Position numbers and translations under genes: made by a program. A DNA stretch of 64,000 bases. It comes from Rhyacichthys aspro (lineage: Eukaryota > Chordata > Actinopteri > Gobiiformes > Rhyacichthyidae). Location of the stretch: positions 6,623,118 to 6,687,117 of the forward strand of contig CM072148.1 of assembly GCA_036850595.1 (NCBI GenBank), written 5' to 3'. The notes under the pieces are model-generated. The model was not told the DNA's origin and did no database searches. It worked only from the letters and a program-made list of their open reading frames with translations. Each line of letters opens with the position of its first letter. Within the stretch, counting starts at the first letter, position 1. This document shows, piece after piece, positions 12,131 to 24,879 of this stretch.

Positions 12131-12765
12131 CTGCATATAAATGGAATGGGAATATTATACCAGGACACATTATGTAGTACATGGGTTTGTATAGATGCTT
12201 TAGTATTATGTGTTAGGTTTGAAAAACCCTTGTTCCAAAAATAGACAGTAACATCAAAGCTCTTGTTTTCCACTGTGCCAATTACATTTTGAGTCTTAAG
12301 ATAGAAAAAAAAAGCTTGAAGACCTGGTGAATTTAGACCTTTGTTGTTTTTTGTTTGTTTTCTTTAGTGTGTATGTGTATCCTGTGCATTTGTGTGTCTT
12401 AAATGGCTTGGCTATGACACAGGCCCCTCATAGCAAAGCATGGCCACATAGTTGCACTGCAAACAACAAAGCAGAGAAGCTTGCATCATTCTGGTGTTGA
12501 AATGGTAATTTGGAAGCCTCATGAATACTGTATGTTACCTAAACAGCTGTTTCCCATTTGCAGACAGGTGGAAAATGGTCCTCTTTTCAAAAGACTTTTA
12601 TTGTTTTCTCTCTTTTTTGCCCTTCCTTGTATTTGTTTCTGTATCATAACTGTCTATGGTTTTTGCATAAAATGCATAAGGGTTTTGGGATGTAAATGGA
12701 ATTTTATTCATATTTTGTCCAAATACCTCTTGTAATTTGTATCAGAATTCTTGTACAATTTTTAT

Positions 12766-12771
12766 ATTAAA
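12766..12771 (+). terminator. bnc2: probable distal bnc2 polyadenylation signal (ATTAAA)
   Basis: ATTAAA sits in a U-rich stretch ending TTTATATTAAAGATTTATC and is followed 15-20 bases later by a GT-rich run (GGGATTGTGTC). That is the normal spacing for cleavage near 12785-12790. The texture changes to enhancer-like sequence shortly afterwards. Assignment to bnc2 is by position and strand. Confidence 0.4.
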
Positions 12772-12879
12772 GATTTATCAGTCACTGGGATTGTGTCACA
12801 ACTGTTTTACTCTGAATGCTCAATAATTACTATTAAATCTTGTATTGTTCAAAAATCATTTTAAGACACTATGCTACGT

Positions 12880-13340
12880 GTCAATCAAGCAGTTGCAACA
12901 AGACACTATGATTTAAGCCGGTTTTACGGGGCTCTTTAATTACCTTTGATAGAAATCATTAGGGAAAAGGCTATCTTGACCAATTAGTGGACGATTAGAT
13001 TAATAGAGTTATTAAAAGATTTACGGAAAGAGAAGACGGTGCTGCTGGTGTTAGCAAATTACAGAGATGGCCAAACAAAGGACACTTCATTTACCGCCTC
13101 TGACTGATCACACACCAAAATTAAATTAGCCAGAGTCAAATGCACAAGCATGAAGGGCTTATGGGGGAAACCAACTGCAAAAAGGCAATAAATAAATGAA
13201 CTATAATAAACGTATTTATTGTGTCCAATGGCAGTCAGACATTGAAAACGACAAATGCAGGGTCATTTAGTGAAAGTGACCTGCGCTGACATCATTTGCT
13301 GTGACTGGGGCTTGAATTACAAATTGATATGAGCTCCAGC
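12880..13340. promoter_or_regulatory. candidate conserved non-coding element downstream of bnc2
   Basis: A block rich in homeobox-type cores (CTTTAATTACC, AGATTAATAG, CCAATTAGTGG) plus a LEF/TCF-like CTTTGAT at 12944. It has no repeats and no coding frame. It resembles developmental enhancers in composition. The only evidence is texture and motif density. Confidence 0.33.
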
Positions 13341-14769
13341 AGAGATGTCATGTTTGCTAGAGTAACCAACAGGAACATAATGCCTGCCCCACACCCCCCA
13401 GTGAAAGTGAAGGAGTGACATGGGTCTTATTGACCTTGAATTAGACACCATTGCTCTTTGTCACACAACCGTTTTTTGATCCCTTGTCACTGCACATGAC
13501 AAACGCACAACTGCACTGTGTGTGAGAATAATGGAGTAGGATGGTATTGATTTTATGCAGGTTTGTAAAAGATACTCTCCTTCGCCACACAAATATCCTC
13601 AGCCAGCCATCTTAGACCCTTGGTGACAAGCTCCCACCAGGGACGCACAACGCTGACCTCTGCTACACAACTGAGCATGTTTCTGATGCTTGCAAGCCAT
13701 CGATTGGCCTGACAAACACACTGGTCCACTACTGACCTTTGAGAGGAAAAGCTCTTGGCTGTGGCCGAATACACACAGGCAGGCAAGCAGACTAACAGAC
13801 AGAAAGACAGCCGTGGCACGCTTTGTTGTGTCTGACCTGAAGTGGGAAGGGTGCAGAGGTTGACGGGGCAAAGATGTCCGTCAGTCCATCTGTCAGTCTG
13901 TCTGTCTCAACGACCTTTGAGAGTTTAGTGCAGTGTTAGAGAACTGAAGAGCACGTGTGTGAAGTAAATCACAGCTAAAAAAGTATTCAGATCTGTTAAT
14001 TAAACTGTGGCACTTCAGTGGCTATTTGCCAGGTTTGGTTAACACAACAAACAAGAACAATGCACTACCCAACATTCACCTTCACTCTTACGGGCAAACA
14101 TATAGGACAAAAAATAGGGCAGATCTCTCTTTATGGCCACAAACAGAGCAGGTATGCATGTGCATGGATGTGTTCGGAAGCAGCTATTTTGGGTACACTG
14201 TCTGGAAGCAGTGGCATGGGTCAAATTATTCTTCAACTTCAACCAAAAGCAGAACTATAAAAATACTCACTAGTGAGATTGGAATTGCAATAACAAATTG
14301 TGATATAGCAGTTAATAAAGAATAAAACAAGTTTAATTAAAAAAAAACAACAACAACAAAACATGTTGAATCTAAGTTAGGTTGTATATGTGAAAGATGG
14401 AAACAAGACTTAAGTAAAAAAACAAGCTTGGTCAAAGTTAAAACTACTGGCAAATTATTCCAAAATAGAAAAGTCATATCGATAAATTAATTACTTTATC
14501 TGTGAAAATAATAATAATAAAAGGGTATCACAGTGACCACAGTCATTGCTCTAAAAGCAGAAATTAATCTTCATTGAGGACTGATTGATTGTAATTATGC
14601 ACAATAATTAAAGAGCATTTGTATTTCAGTTGTTTTTTTTTAAATTGCTAAAATTTCACATAAAATGTTATATATAAACCCCTTTCCTTTTCACATGTTA
14701 TTATCACATGTCATTACACCAAACAAAATGTTTGTGAACTTGGAGAACTGTGGTATTTAAATGAATAAA
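13341..14769. other. intergenic DNA, no gene seen
   Basis: Short overlapping open frames occur on both strands (13553-13871 and 14018-14325) with no recognisable product. From about 14330 the sequence is strongly AT-rich, with short (AAC)n at 14345-14362 and (AAT)n at 14507-14521. Confidence 0.7.
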
Positions 14770-15180
14770 AAGACAGTGGCCCATGAATCCAGCTCATCTG
14801 TGGTAACATGGGCCTTGGTTGGGATGGACCGTACCGTACACACGTATAAGGCTTTTTACTGGGCCCTATTGATTTGGTTCTACACCAGTGAGGCCTGCAA
14901 TGCTGGCTAATGCTATTGACGAGCCATCAGTCTTGTCCAGAAGTGTAGAGGCATGCAGCTCTTTTTCCAAGACCAACCAAGGAAGGAGAGAGGAAGAGGA
15001 GGAAAGAAAAAGAGGGGAAAAACATCAATGGACAGTGATGGAGAGTGGGGAGGAGGGTGAAGATGCAAGCGCAGCAGACAGACTCAGACCCTGTCCATGG
15101 TTTGGGAACACTAAATTAGAAAAAAGACAAAAGGGATGAGAGAGGGAGAAACTGTAAACAGCCGCATCGATCCAACTAGT
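14770..15180. promoter_or_regulatory. candidate regulatory block
   Basis: Non-repetitive, mixed-composition DNA between AT-rich flanks, followed by a purine-rich stretch at 14980-15060. The small open frame at 14888-15139 is mostly this purine-rich run (Glu/Arg/Lys codons) and is not credible as a gene. Confidence 0.22.
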
Positions 15181-15479
15181 GTTGGGCAAATCAAACCATT
15201 ACAGCGGAGTCTCATGCCCCGGAGTTGAGGGAGAGTATCTGCACACATCCCTGGTGAAGAGAAAAGTTTTCACCAGCTCATGCTGGATCACTTTTAGAAA
15301 TATTGGACTCGGCAACTCTTTAGTTTGCTTTGCCCTCTACATATACGGTGCACCTGCAATAGGACAGGAAGGGGTTAACTCTGAAGTGGGTGGAGGGGAG
15401 GATGAAAAAAGCCCTCTGGCAACCCAGGGACAGAGGGAACGCTGAACTCATCACAAACCCCTCTCCTGGCGTCCGCCAG

Positions 15480-15735
15480 CACATAATGACCCCAACAAGA
15501 CGGGAATCCCTTTTAATTAAAGTGAAGGGAGATCAGTTAAGCAGATGGTTGCCGACAAATATTAGGGGAAATAGAATGTTTAATGGTCTGTGCACTTATC
15601 GCAGGCTATTTTCCACACCCAGCCCCAAACTGATAAACAGGACAGGGCCTTGTTAATCAACCTTACAACCTTTAAAGCCCAAGATAAGAGAATAATTCGG
15701 GATCTTTGTAAATTAGCTTGAGATGTGGCTAAGAC
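15480..15735. promoter_or_regulatory. candidate conserved non-coding element
   Basis: A dense block with TTTTAATTAAAG, TTGTTAATCAACC, a GATA-like AAGATAAGAG and TAAATTAGC. The mixture of homeobox-like and GATA-like sites in unique sequence is enhancer-like. Conservation is untested. Confidence 0.33.
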
Positions 15736-15942
15736 GCTGGCCCCTTGCGTACTCAGGGCCAGACCGCCAAAGTGGGAGAAGAATTTCTATCTGTGTAATA
15801 GGCTTGTGCCACGGTGAAGAAGTTTGGGGGAAAGTACTTTTTCCAGGGCATAGAGATATTTTTCAGGTATTCTTATTCCCCTTGTGGTTTGACCCTCTTG
15901 CCACCACCCTACTGCGCTCTTATCAGTGACACAAGAGAGTCA

Positions 15943-15976
15943 CCCGCCTCCGTGGAAATAATCTGACGGAGGCGGG
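15943..15976. repeat. perfect GC-rich 11-bp stem-loop
   Basis: The arms CCCGCCTCCGT (15943-15953) and ACGGAGGCGGG (15966-15976) are exact reverse complements around a 12-base AT-rich loop. It stands out in AT-rich surroundings. It is followed by E-box-like CAGGTTAAC and CACAGGTGG. No T-run follows, and the function is unknown. Confidence 0.65.
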
Positions 15977-18339
15977 AGGCGGCAGCTCCAGCCGGTGGCC
16001 TGTGTGAGCAGGTTAACGGGCCTCACCTCTCGGAGTCAGGCACAGGTGGGGGTGGCCGCTGTTTATTTTGCACATGATGGATTGAAGTGGAAGGGATTAT
16101 CGACAACAACAGCAGCCCTTTGAGAAAAGCAGCAAAAACGGTTTTGCTTTAAAAAACCTTACAGTTTTTATTTGGCAAACACACTGCAGATAAAAAGTGA
16201 TTCACATAAAGACTTTATTTTATTTTGTGTTAATGTAACACATTAGAGTTATTTTCAGCAAATAAGTCATTTTATTTAAATTCTCTAACATTGTTTTTAT
16301 ACTGTTTTATAAAAGTATGTTGTGATTTAGTGTTTTAGTTTTCCTGTTTATTATTGTCTATAGTATTGTCCATACCCTGATGTCAATGTTAAAATCTGTC
16401 CTGAAAATCTTACTGAGCAGGTTACATGTCATTTTGACACATGATTGTTCTAAATATTTGACAGTATCTGCAGGCGGCCCATCACCTTCAAACAACAGTA
16501 AATACACATCTGCAGTGCAGAAGGCTTACACTGTGGCATGCAGCAATGTCCATGTTACTAATGGAGACCAGTGTTAGTGCTTACAACACTACAGCAGTAT
16601 ATTTCAGACACAGTATGTACATAACTATTAGACATTTATTATATTTATTTTGTGTAAAAAAACATGACAATCTACTTTCTACAAAGTCCAACAATTTAAA
16701 TGAAAATCTGACAGTGGTTTATCAATAGCGGTAATTGCATTAATCAATGAGGATTTCAGTGCATTTATTACTATGTCTGTGCATGGTAAATATTTTGTAA
16801 TTTTTTTGTCAAAAGTGCACCTACAGACAGCAGCTGGTCTCTATGGGAGAGTTACCTCAGTGTTAATAGAATTTTTTAAAGGAATTAAATTTAATTAAAA
16901 CGTGTTAAAGTAGCATCAAGCCACCTAACAGCAAACAGCAGATATGAAGTCAATTTTTGGAATGTTACAATGTTTTTAGTTTTCAATAATAATTGAGAAA
17001 AGCAAATAAACTTTTTGTGAGGATTAAGTTCATGCCACACACAAACAGTGTAGTTGACACTGTGCAAAGGTTACACTATAACAGTAGCCATAAATGTAAT
17101 GTATAGTGGTGAATTTCAGATTTTAGAGGAACATTTTTATCTTCTTATCCATTCCACTTTATGTAACAAGTTGGGTGTTTTAAATCATATATACACTATA
17201 TGTGATGACAGATAATATCTAATATTTTACAGCGCATTGACATCTTTTTTTGGACATGAATGTGTTATTTTGCTAGTTGTTTCTTTCGTAGCCTCTTGGA
17301 AAAGGGACACAGGATTCAAGGGAATTACTTAAAGAAATACATACATTTATCTCTGCTTGCAGTTTGGGACCTTAAATGCTCCTGCTGACAATTTTTCCAG
17401 TAGGCCACTGTAGAGCTGGCAGGTTCTGTTCTGAGCCCCAACGCTGGGGCTGAAGGCTCAGAGTGCTGCCATATGTTGGACCTCTCTGGTGCCAGCAGCA
17501 AATGTGCTGAACAACAAGACTCAAACCATGAACTCCGTGCCTTGGCAAAGGGTTTATGCACAGGTTACTTGCAATAGGAGAAGGGCAAATGTGTGTGTCT
17601 CTCGTGCTGTGTCCAGCCTCAGACAGTGAACACATTGCATCCCAGTATTTCTTTAACACACACACTCGTATTAGTCTGGATATCCATGGAGAACATCCCA
17701 GATTGCAATGGGTCACACCTGGTTATGCTTCTTCCCCATCTCCCCTCTCGCTCTTCTCCCCGGTTCCCACACCGGCAGCATCTGGAACCTATTGGCGCCA
17801 GAGTCACACCGAGCCATAAAGCCCTCAAAGGCTCACAAACGCACTAGGGGTAGAACGTCAAACAATGTTGGCCCAACAAGCTGCCAACAGACACAATGCA
17901 TCGTGAACCTGAACAAACCCTGCTGCTCATTTTTTATCCTCGCCTTCCCTGTGTCTCTCTAAACGATCCCGCTCACAAACACCACCTGGGAATGACTTGA
18001 TGGAGAATTTTACATTTTTACCCCTAAATGGAATTGGTACTGATGCTGAGAGAATTCAGTGAGTTCAAGCGACTGAGGCCACAGCGAAACCATTACAACA
18101 TTACAATTTGTGTGTTTGCATGTTGCATTACACCTAGGACTGGGTTTTAAAGAATAACCACCAACCATTACAATAAGTTGCTTGTGAAAAACACAGAATT
18201 CTTCCCATTCCTGATCCATCTATACCACTTTCAACTACTACTTATCAGAAACAATAAAGCACTGCATTAATCCAACACAATATTAATGCTTGATTTATCC
18301 ATATATATACTATTTTAACATTGACAGAACAGACCAATG
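15977..18339. other. intergenic DNA, no gene seen
   Basis: Mostly AT-rich unique sequence. At 17370-17850 several short ORFs overlap on both strands, a sign of stop-poor composition rather than of a gene. No splice-flanked coding segment was found. Confidence 0.7.
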
Positions 18340-18620
18340 GTATAACAATATTCAGGTTGGTCAGTCTGCTCCTCCGACTGTGTCATGGAAGGGGTTAATG
18401 ATTCCTTATGGCACCAGACAGATAATGTGATCTGTCTTGGATGGGATCTCAGGAGAATAAGCAAGACCAATTGTCACAGAGTCATCCTTTTAGACATGAG
18501 CTCAGCGGGGGTTGGAAGCCATTCTGTCACAGCCCTGTAATGCTCTTATCGATTCTTCATATCTGTTACGGAGGCCTGGAAGCGTGTCCCAAATTTGATC
18601 TGCTTTTAATAGGGGTCAGG
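18340..18620. promoter_or_regulatory. candidate conserved non-coding element
   Basis: Unique, balanced sequence with GGTTAATGATTCC, AGATAATGTGATCTG, GACCAATTGTCACAG and TTATCGATTC. These are homeobox-, GATA- and CUX-like cores. No coding frame is credible here. Confidence 0.33.
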
Positions 18621-21600
18621 TTCTCCAAACAACACAATGCCTAACAAAATGTAACAGATGACAGCAAAAAGAACAAAGCACTAGCGGCAAAGCAGTCAAA
18701 TAAAACTGCAGTGCATTGTATGTTGCCTGGTAGTTCCCATACTGACAATACATTGCCTTTCTCCATGCCATTTCTCCCCTTTCTGATTTTTGTAGCATTA
18801 AAAAATGTTGGCCAGAGTGTGAGCACAAAAATCTGTTCTGGAGCTCTTTCAAACCAGCATTTTATTGTTAACAAATGCTGCCTTTGATACTGGCTACAAC
18901 AGGCAATACTTCACTGTTTGTTTGCGCTGGAGGTGAAAATGAGTTGCTAACATTTGGAAGAGAAGGCTTGTGAAATACAAAGCACCAGCAAAAAAAATGG
19001 CACTCTTTAATGTCATGAAGGAGCCGGTAATGTTTTTCCACTCATTAGAGTGACTTTGAAGTGTGTCTGAAACCTTAGCTTGGAAATCTGACAGAGGTTA
19101 GATTGTGGTTCTCCTCCTAGAACACCGCGATTCAAGGTAATATATCCACATCTTATTAGTTTGTGGGAAATTCTGCAACTGATGCAGGGAGATTGTGGCA
19201 AATGGCAGAACTGCTTTTCTCTTTACCTCACAGCTATGACTGTAACAGTACTGTTGTAAGGAAAAAGTAGGTTCCTTTAGAGGAGCTACATAAGAGCTTT
19301 GCAGGGCTCTGGTGTTAAGGACGCCAATGAGTGGTGGTGCAACGACTTGCCTCTTCACATCAGACCCCAGGGTGCTGTCTAAATTAACTGGGACACGTGG
19401 ATTGTTAGAGGGATGACCCTTTCCCTATTCACCCGGTCTTTCTCCACACACACTCACTTCATCTCTCATACACACACCAAACGTCAACCTCTAAGCCTCA
19501 ATAAATCTGATAAGCCACCCTGGTGGCTTCTGTGGCCAATCCGTGAAGAGAACAACATGGCCGGTATCAGGCAGCTGCAAAGCCCTCGTCAAGCAGGACT
19601 TCAAAGTGCTCTGAAGGACCGTGCTAGCACCCTGGAAAGCTAGTCTGTCTCTCAGCTCTGTGTTACCCCACTCCAGCTCCTATCCCCTGCCCCCATGCTT
19701 GGGTGATGTCATTATTGAAGTCTTTGGCGTGCTATCCGAGGAGTAAGTTACCATCGACAGGTTCAGAGCCTGGCTGGCCTCACCCATGAGGATTCATGAC
19801 TTTGAAGCTATTGGCCTTAAGCTGCAAATTATTCTTTTCTGCTCTACCTACAGCTTTAATCCTCAACCTTCGTCTCCTCAGTGCATGAGTGCACGAGGAC
19901 TTCCAACAGGCAGCACCCACAAAACACCCATCGGCCTGCACATTTACGAAGCAGAGATCTGTGCGCAGAAGAACACGTGCTCACTCTAATTCCTCGATAT
20001 GTGGACATACTTTACTGAATAGCCTGATTGGCCTCCCTCTCAGTACAGTAAAGTTAATAACAGCAGCAGGGCAGAGCTTAACCAGACTCCAGCAGCACAG
20101 CCCAAGATCCTCTTAGCCCCAGCACATCCATTCCTCACTCCCTTCATCAGCACTTAGTGGACATCTGTGCAGTGCCAGCCCTCTCCGTATGCCACGGCGG
20201 TCAGAAGACAAACGACCGTGTCAGTGCAGTGGCACGCCTGTATGTCTGATGCCACACAGGGGTGTAGGAAGGGTGTGGTGAGGGACAGGCACACAGAGAA
20301 GGCCAAAGTGGGTTAGGCATGTGAAAAGCCATCAGTGTACAGCAGCAGGGCAATAAGTTATCTAAACTGTAGATAAACACAATGCAAAGGCCTGAAAGGA
20401 AATAAAGACTATATCTGCTTTTAAAAAGACACATAAAAGTAAATGCCACTGCTTATTTTAAATATGAACAAAGTTTAAGGACACTCAAAATAACAGATTA
20501 AACAATAATGCCATACAAGCTTATGAAACGAATTCTGATTCCCAAGGTGTGAATGTACCAATGTTATTTTAATGGCATGTCTTGTCTTGTACTGATGATG
20601 ACAATGCCCATTACTGTGCTTTATAAATTTCTTATAAGACACACTAAATAATGTAATATGGTTATGGTTAGACCTGAAAAAATATAAAGGCATTGTCTAA
20701 TAGCTATTGACAAAAGTCAACTTATGTAAAGATAATAAATTGGTAACTTGAAGCACACAACTATCTCCAGGGAATGATGCCTGAACCCAACGTATCTAAT
20801 GGTGTTGCAGGAAGCAACCTCTGAATAACATTCTTCTGCACTTCCTCTTGGCTGCATTTTAAGGCTTTATAAACTCTTTAATGGAGTACCATCGGTGATA
20901 AGAGAAGCATTTAACTTTATGTAGTAGTCAATGATTGTGAAAACACCTTATAACATATATGCACTTCCAAACTAACACACATCTTTTTGAAAGTGCCAAT
21001 TTCTTATGCTATCAATTTAACATGTTTGGCATGGCAGGCGTGAGAAATTATATAATTTACAAAAAATAGTAGATAAATGATGATAAAAGACATAGTAGTG
21101 CACATGAGTCAGAGCAAATGTCTGAATAATTTCACAGTGCAACAATAAATCTGGACTTGCTGTGTGTCACACTGAGCAAAGGGTGACTACAAAGATTAAA
21201 CACAAGGTTAAACTTGTCATAGATGAAGAGATGACTGGCTTTTGTGTGTAGTGCGGTGACTCACATATCACCTCTATGCTTCTAAAACAAAAATGTGTGT
21301 CCAGTTTGGAAGAGAGAAAAGTGGAGTTGGGGGAGAATGTGAGATGAGAGAAGATGTGTGAAGAAAAGTAGGGGAGGAATAGCAGTATTCCCTGGGTAAC
21401 AGGCTCTGGCGAAGGAACTGAGAGGTGTTTTGGCTTGTGTTGTATTCGGGGAGAGTGCAGCGTCTCCCAGAAGGAGGCTATAAAAAGACAAAGGAGGCAG
21501 GAGGCCATGTGGAGAGACTGTTGAAAGGGAGCAAACACCCACTCCTTAATCCCACCACTGCCACCATCAGCACCACTGGGGAAGAGAAACAAACACATTA

Positions 21601-22023
21601 AGATCACAAATGCAATGCTAAATTGATTTTAGTGGCAGACTCAAAGACATAAACAGCCGATCACAGAACAAGCTCAAGTTCAAGTTTACACTTGAATTGA
21701 AAGCAATGGGCAGTTGGTATCGCAGCAAGTATTTAACAGTGAACTACATCAAACAGCCAGGACCGACGGGCGCAACAAACAGCACACATGCATCCACCAA
21801 CGCAAGGTGCTGACGGAGACTTTCAGACAAGTTACATGAAAGACATATAGGGCGAGCTTTAAAAGATAAATCATTACAGGCAGTTGTTTATTTAAAAATT
21901 AAAATAGACACCAATGCTAGGAATGTTAAAGCCAAACCTGAGCTGTGATTACACATACCTCATGAGGCTGACAGTTTAGCAAAACAATTCAGCCTTCAAG
22001 TAATTTGGTTCATCTTAGATAGG
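18621..22023. other. intergenic DNA, no gene seen
   Basis: AT-rich unique sequence. The longest frame is 146 codons on the - strand at 21167-21607. Its product is rich in Ser, Leu and Phe, because the + strand is purine-rich there, and it resembles no protein I know. No exon-like segment was found. Confidence 0.68.
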
Positions 22024-22218
22024 AAGGGCAGTGGCTCAGGCTGACAGACTAAAAGGTTGGTGGTTTAACTCCTACACCTCTTGTTTGCATTGTGGAGGTG
22101 TTTTTGAGCGAAAGCCTCTACTTGGACCCTGAGTATTGCCAACTGGAGAGTTACTGTGATCAATGGCAAAGCTGAACACTATGGACCAATTAGGAAAAAA
22201 AAAAATAAATAAATAAGT
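22024..22218 (+). mobile_element. decayed tRNA-derived SINE
   Basis: It begins GGGCAGTGGCTCAGGCTGAC, a match to an RNA polymerase III A box. A B-box-like GGTTGGTGGTTTAACTCC follows at the normal tRNA spacing. A non-tRNA body comes next and the element ends in an A-run passing into (AAAT)n. This is the layout of fish tRNA-SINEs. Several B-box bases are mutated, so it is probably old and inactive. Confidence 0.62.
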
Positions 22219-23079
22219 GATTAAACGGTATGGTTCAGTACACAGGAAAATATGTATTGTTTTTGCTCTGAAACTGCAATATTATCAGATATCAATGTTT
22301 TTACAAAAGTGGCATGTATGAGAGAATGGGCTTATGTAAAATCCACCGCCCAACTTTTATATTTCTGACATGAGATAAAGTTGGCTGACTTTTGCAAAAA
22401 CAGGCATAAAATAAAAGTCTGAATTCTTGAAGCAATATAAATCAAATGAGTCCAAAAGTCTTGCTCTGCTTCGCGTTACTCCTGTCTTGGCCACCATGGC
22501 CAACATGTTCAGTCAAAACACAGAGGCCTGATTTGAGTGATAGGGATGAGACATGTGGGAAACAAAGCGGAGCAAAAAGATAAAAAAAAGGCATGTGTCA
22601 CAATCAATTGTAGATATTTACGTGTAAAATGTGCTCTGCAGTCCTTTTCCTGAGCAGGTCCATGGGAATGCAATGCTCTGGCCCACTGCCTGGATAAATG
22701 TGTTCCCTATGTGAGCGTATTCTATCTCTCACTGTTGTCTTCACCACAAAGGGGAGCAACCAGGAGCATTACAAAGGTGCCTATGATTGAACAGATTTTT
22801 GTCTAACACATATGGTTGAGGATCAAGAAAAAGCAAAAGGCAGACATGGGGTGGAGCAAACAGAAAAGCCGTGGTTCTGAGATTGAACCTGAGTGTGGGA
22901 GGTCCAGGAATCCCCTCCCCACTTCCACCAACACAACTATTAAATACCTTTGGAACATCCCGACTGGCTTTTAAACAGAGCTGCAGAGGGTAATGGTGGA
23001 TATGGAGGAAACTAAGCATGCCCAGAAGGGGGGGATGTTGTGAATCGCTGGGTGTCCATGACCTGGCACTGCTCTAACC
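22219..23079. other. intergenic DNA, no gene seen
   Basis: AT-rich then mixed sequence. The - strand frame at 22741-23019 has no recognisable product. Confidence 0.68.
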
Positions 23080-23330
23080 CTCCAGCTCATTGTTCTGGGC
23101 CCAAGAAATCCTTTATAAGCCCATTATAGTGTGAATTTTACCAATCAAATTGCACTTTCTAATGCTAGCAAATGTTAGAATTGGATTTTATTGCTGTTTA
23201 AGCCCTCCTGGTGCAAGCCTTATGGACTATGCGGTCAAGCTGTAAGCCATTACATTGACAGGCTTGCACACATTTCTACATCTGGCCCTGTGCAGCACTA
23301 ACACATCCAACCAATTACATCTTGTTCTTT
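23080..23330. promoter_or_regulatory. candidate regulatory block
   Basis: Unique sequence with CCAATCAAATTGC, GAATTGGATTTTATTG and CATTACATTGACAGG. The last contains a MEIS/TGIF-type TGACAG. Texture and motif evidence only. Confidence 0.25.
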
Positions 23331-24879
23331 TTGACATATAATGTTTTTAGTAATCAGATAATTGTTTGACCCCTCAAACTTCCCCTCAACAGCTTTTTTC
23401 TCTGTGCATGTGTTGTTGTTAAAATAAAGTGCCAAAACTGCTTCATCAAAACGTAATTGGAAAAGGAAAAGCTTTTTTCTATATGTGTGTGTTGTCTTTC
23501 AGAATAAGGTTTAAGTAAATCCAGAAGAGAAAGGGAGAAAAACTCTCTGGAAACCGCTCATCAAAATGTAAGCACATTTTCACAAGTGTGCACTCATGCA
23601 CTCAAGATTTCCTGAAACACACTATTCTTGACAAGAATGTGTCAGTGTTGAAATACTTGCATGTGAAGACGACCACAAACTATGCTGAATGTGTCAAAAC
23701 CTTGATGAAGGGAGGAGATCTCCTGATTGAGTCATGTGGCTGCATATTATCCCTCAAATCAACCGCCGTGTGCTCGGCGTACCGAACTGCCCAGAACACT
23801 CAAATCTACAGCACAGCTCTGCCATTGAGTCTAAAATACTTCACACTCTCTTAAAGAGATAAACATTATTGTTGGAAGAAGTCTAAATGAAATGTAATCT
23901 AATGGTCTGGGTGAAGCCAGGATCTGTCTTCAACAACAGACCTTACTTCTTCACAGACTTCTACTGTCTGAAATATTATTTGTGAAAACCTCAGGAATGT
24001 GCCCTTCTGTGATTAAGACACTTCCATAAAGCTCCCTACAGTTATGGCACAGCAGCAGCAGATTCACGAGCTAAATCTACCAAGTATCTTATCAATTTTT
24101 ATCAACTCAATCTCCTGAGTCAGATGGATCTATACAAACTTTCCATTTTCCAGCTTCACACAAATGTTATATTCTGTGTTACAGTTGTTTGTGCTGTAGG
24201 GTGTGTGTGAAATGCTTGAAAATAAAATGAATTACAATTTTGTTTAAGGAATTATCTACAACTTAAATATTCCTGGATATTCCTTGGAATAGATGTTAGG
24301 ATGTCAGTTTCACACAATTTAAAAACACATTTCTGAAAAATAGATTTCAAAACACCTTTAGAGAAGGTTTGAAGATACCACAAATGAATGCTGCACGCTT
24401 AAAAAGTATCCACTGTTAATTTGTCTGATGGTTTTATAATCTCTAATCTGTTTTTCTGCAAAAATTAGCCCATTTAGGACCAAATGTAGTATAAACACTG
24501 ATCAAAGAAATATTTACTTTAAGTGCTTTTGTTACACAGCCATCAGCACACACGGTTACCCAGTGTCTGGGATAATTGCACAGCTAATTGTCATGTGGTG
24601 TCTGTGGGTTGCCAAAAATACACACTGCCGTGTGGCTCTGTCTTGGGTTGTGTTTCTGGTGAAGATAACTTGATAGCGAAGGTGGGAGGGCATTGGTCTT
24701 GTGCAATTGAATTAAACAGTAAATATGGCTTGTGTTTTGTCACATTTTCCTGTTTGTTTACAGCCCCATTAGAGGTTTGTGCTCTTACGCCCCTTTCCCT
24801 TATACACACAGGAAAGAAACACTGTGTAGTTTATGTTCTACAGATGAAACACATTAGCGCATGCATGGCAAGGGACACT
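23331..24879. other. intergenic DNA, no gene seen
   Basis: AT-rich sequence. The 164-codon + strand frame at 24523-25017 opens on a non-ATG codon. It runs into an enhancer-like block and gives a cysteine-rich product with no familiar motif. It is treated as chance. Confidence 0.65.

Larger units (their letters stand above)
8723..12790 (+). other. bnc2: probable long 3' UTR of bnc2
   Basis: About 4 kb after the stop has no + strand coding potential and has the T- and A-rich texture of vertebrate 3' UTRs. No AATAAA occurs by my reading before about 12.77 kb. ATTAAA hexamers occur at 8914, near 9938, near 10619 and at 12766. Mammalian BNC2 transcripts are known for a long 3' UTR, so the distal end is plausible. 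The 3' end is inferred, and an earlier end is possible. The part from about 10520 to 12130 is more GC-mixed than a typical UTR and could instead be intergenic regulatory DNA. Confidence 0.45.

Noticed and set aside
13599..13871. Cysteine-rich - strand frames suggestive of a small secreted protein
   Set aside because: Two frames overlap with similar length, there is no signal-peptide-plus-motif pattern I trust, and no exon signals are present.
21560..21580. CATCAGCACCACTGGGG, partly like an RE1 (REST) site
   Set aside because: Only the left half matches. The right half departs from the consensus.
21167..21607. 146-codon open frame, - strand
   Set aside because: The product is a Ser/Leu/Phe-rich string caused by a purine-rich + strand. 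It has no domain, no splice flanks and a second overlapping - strand frame.
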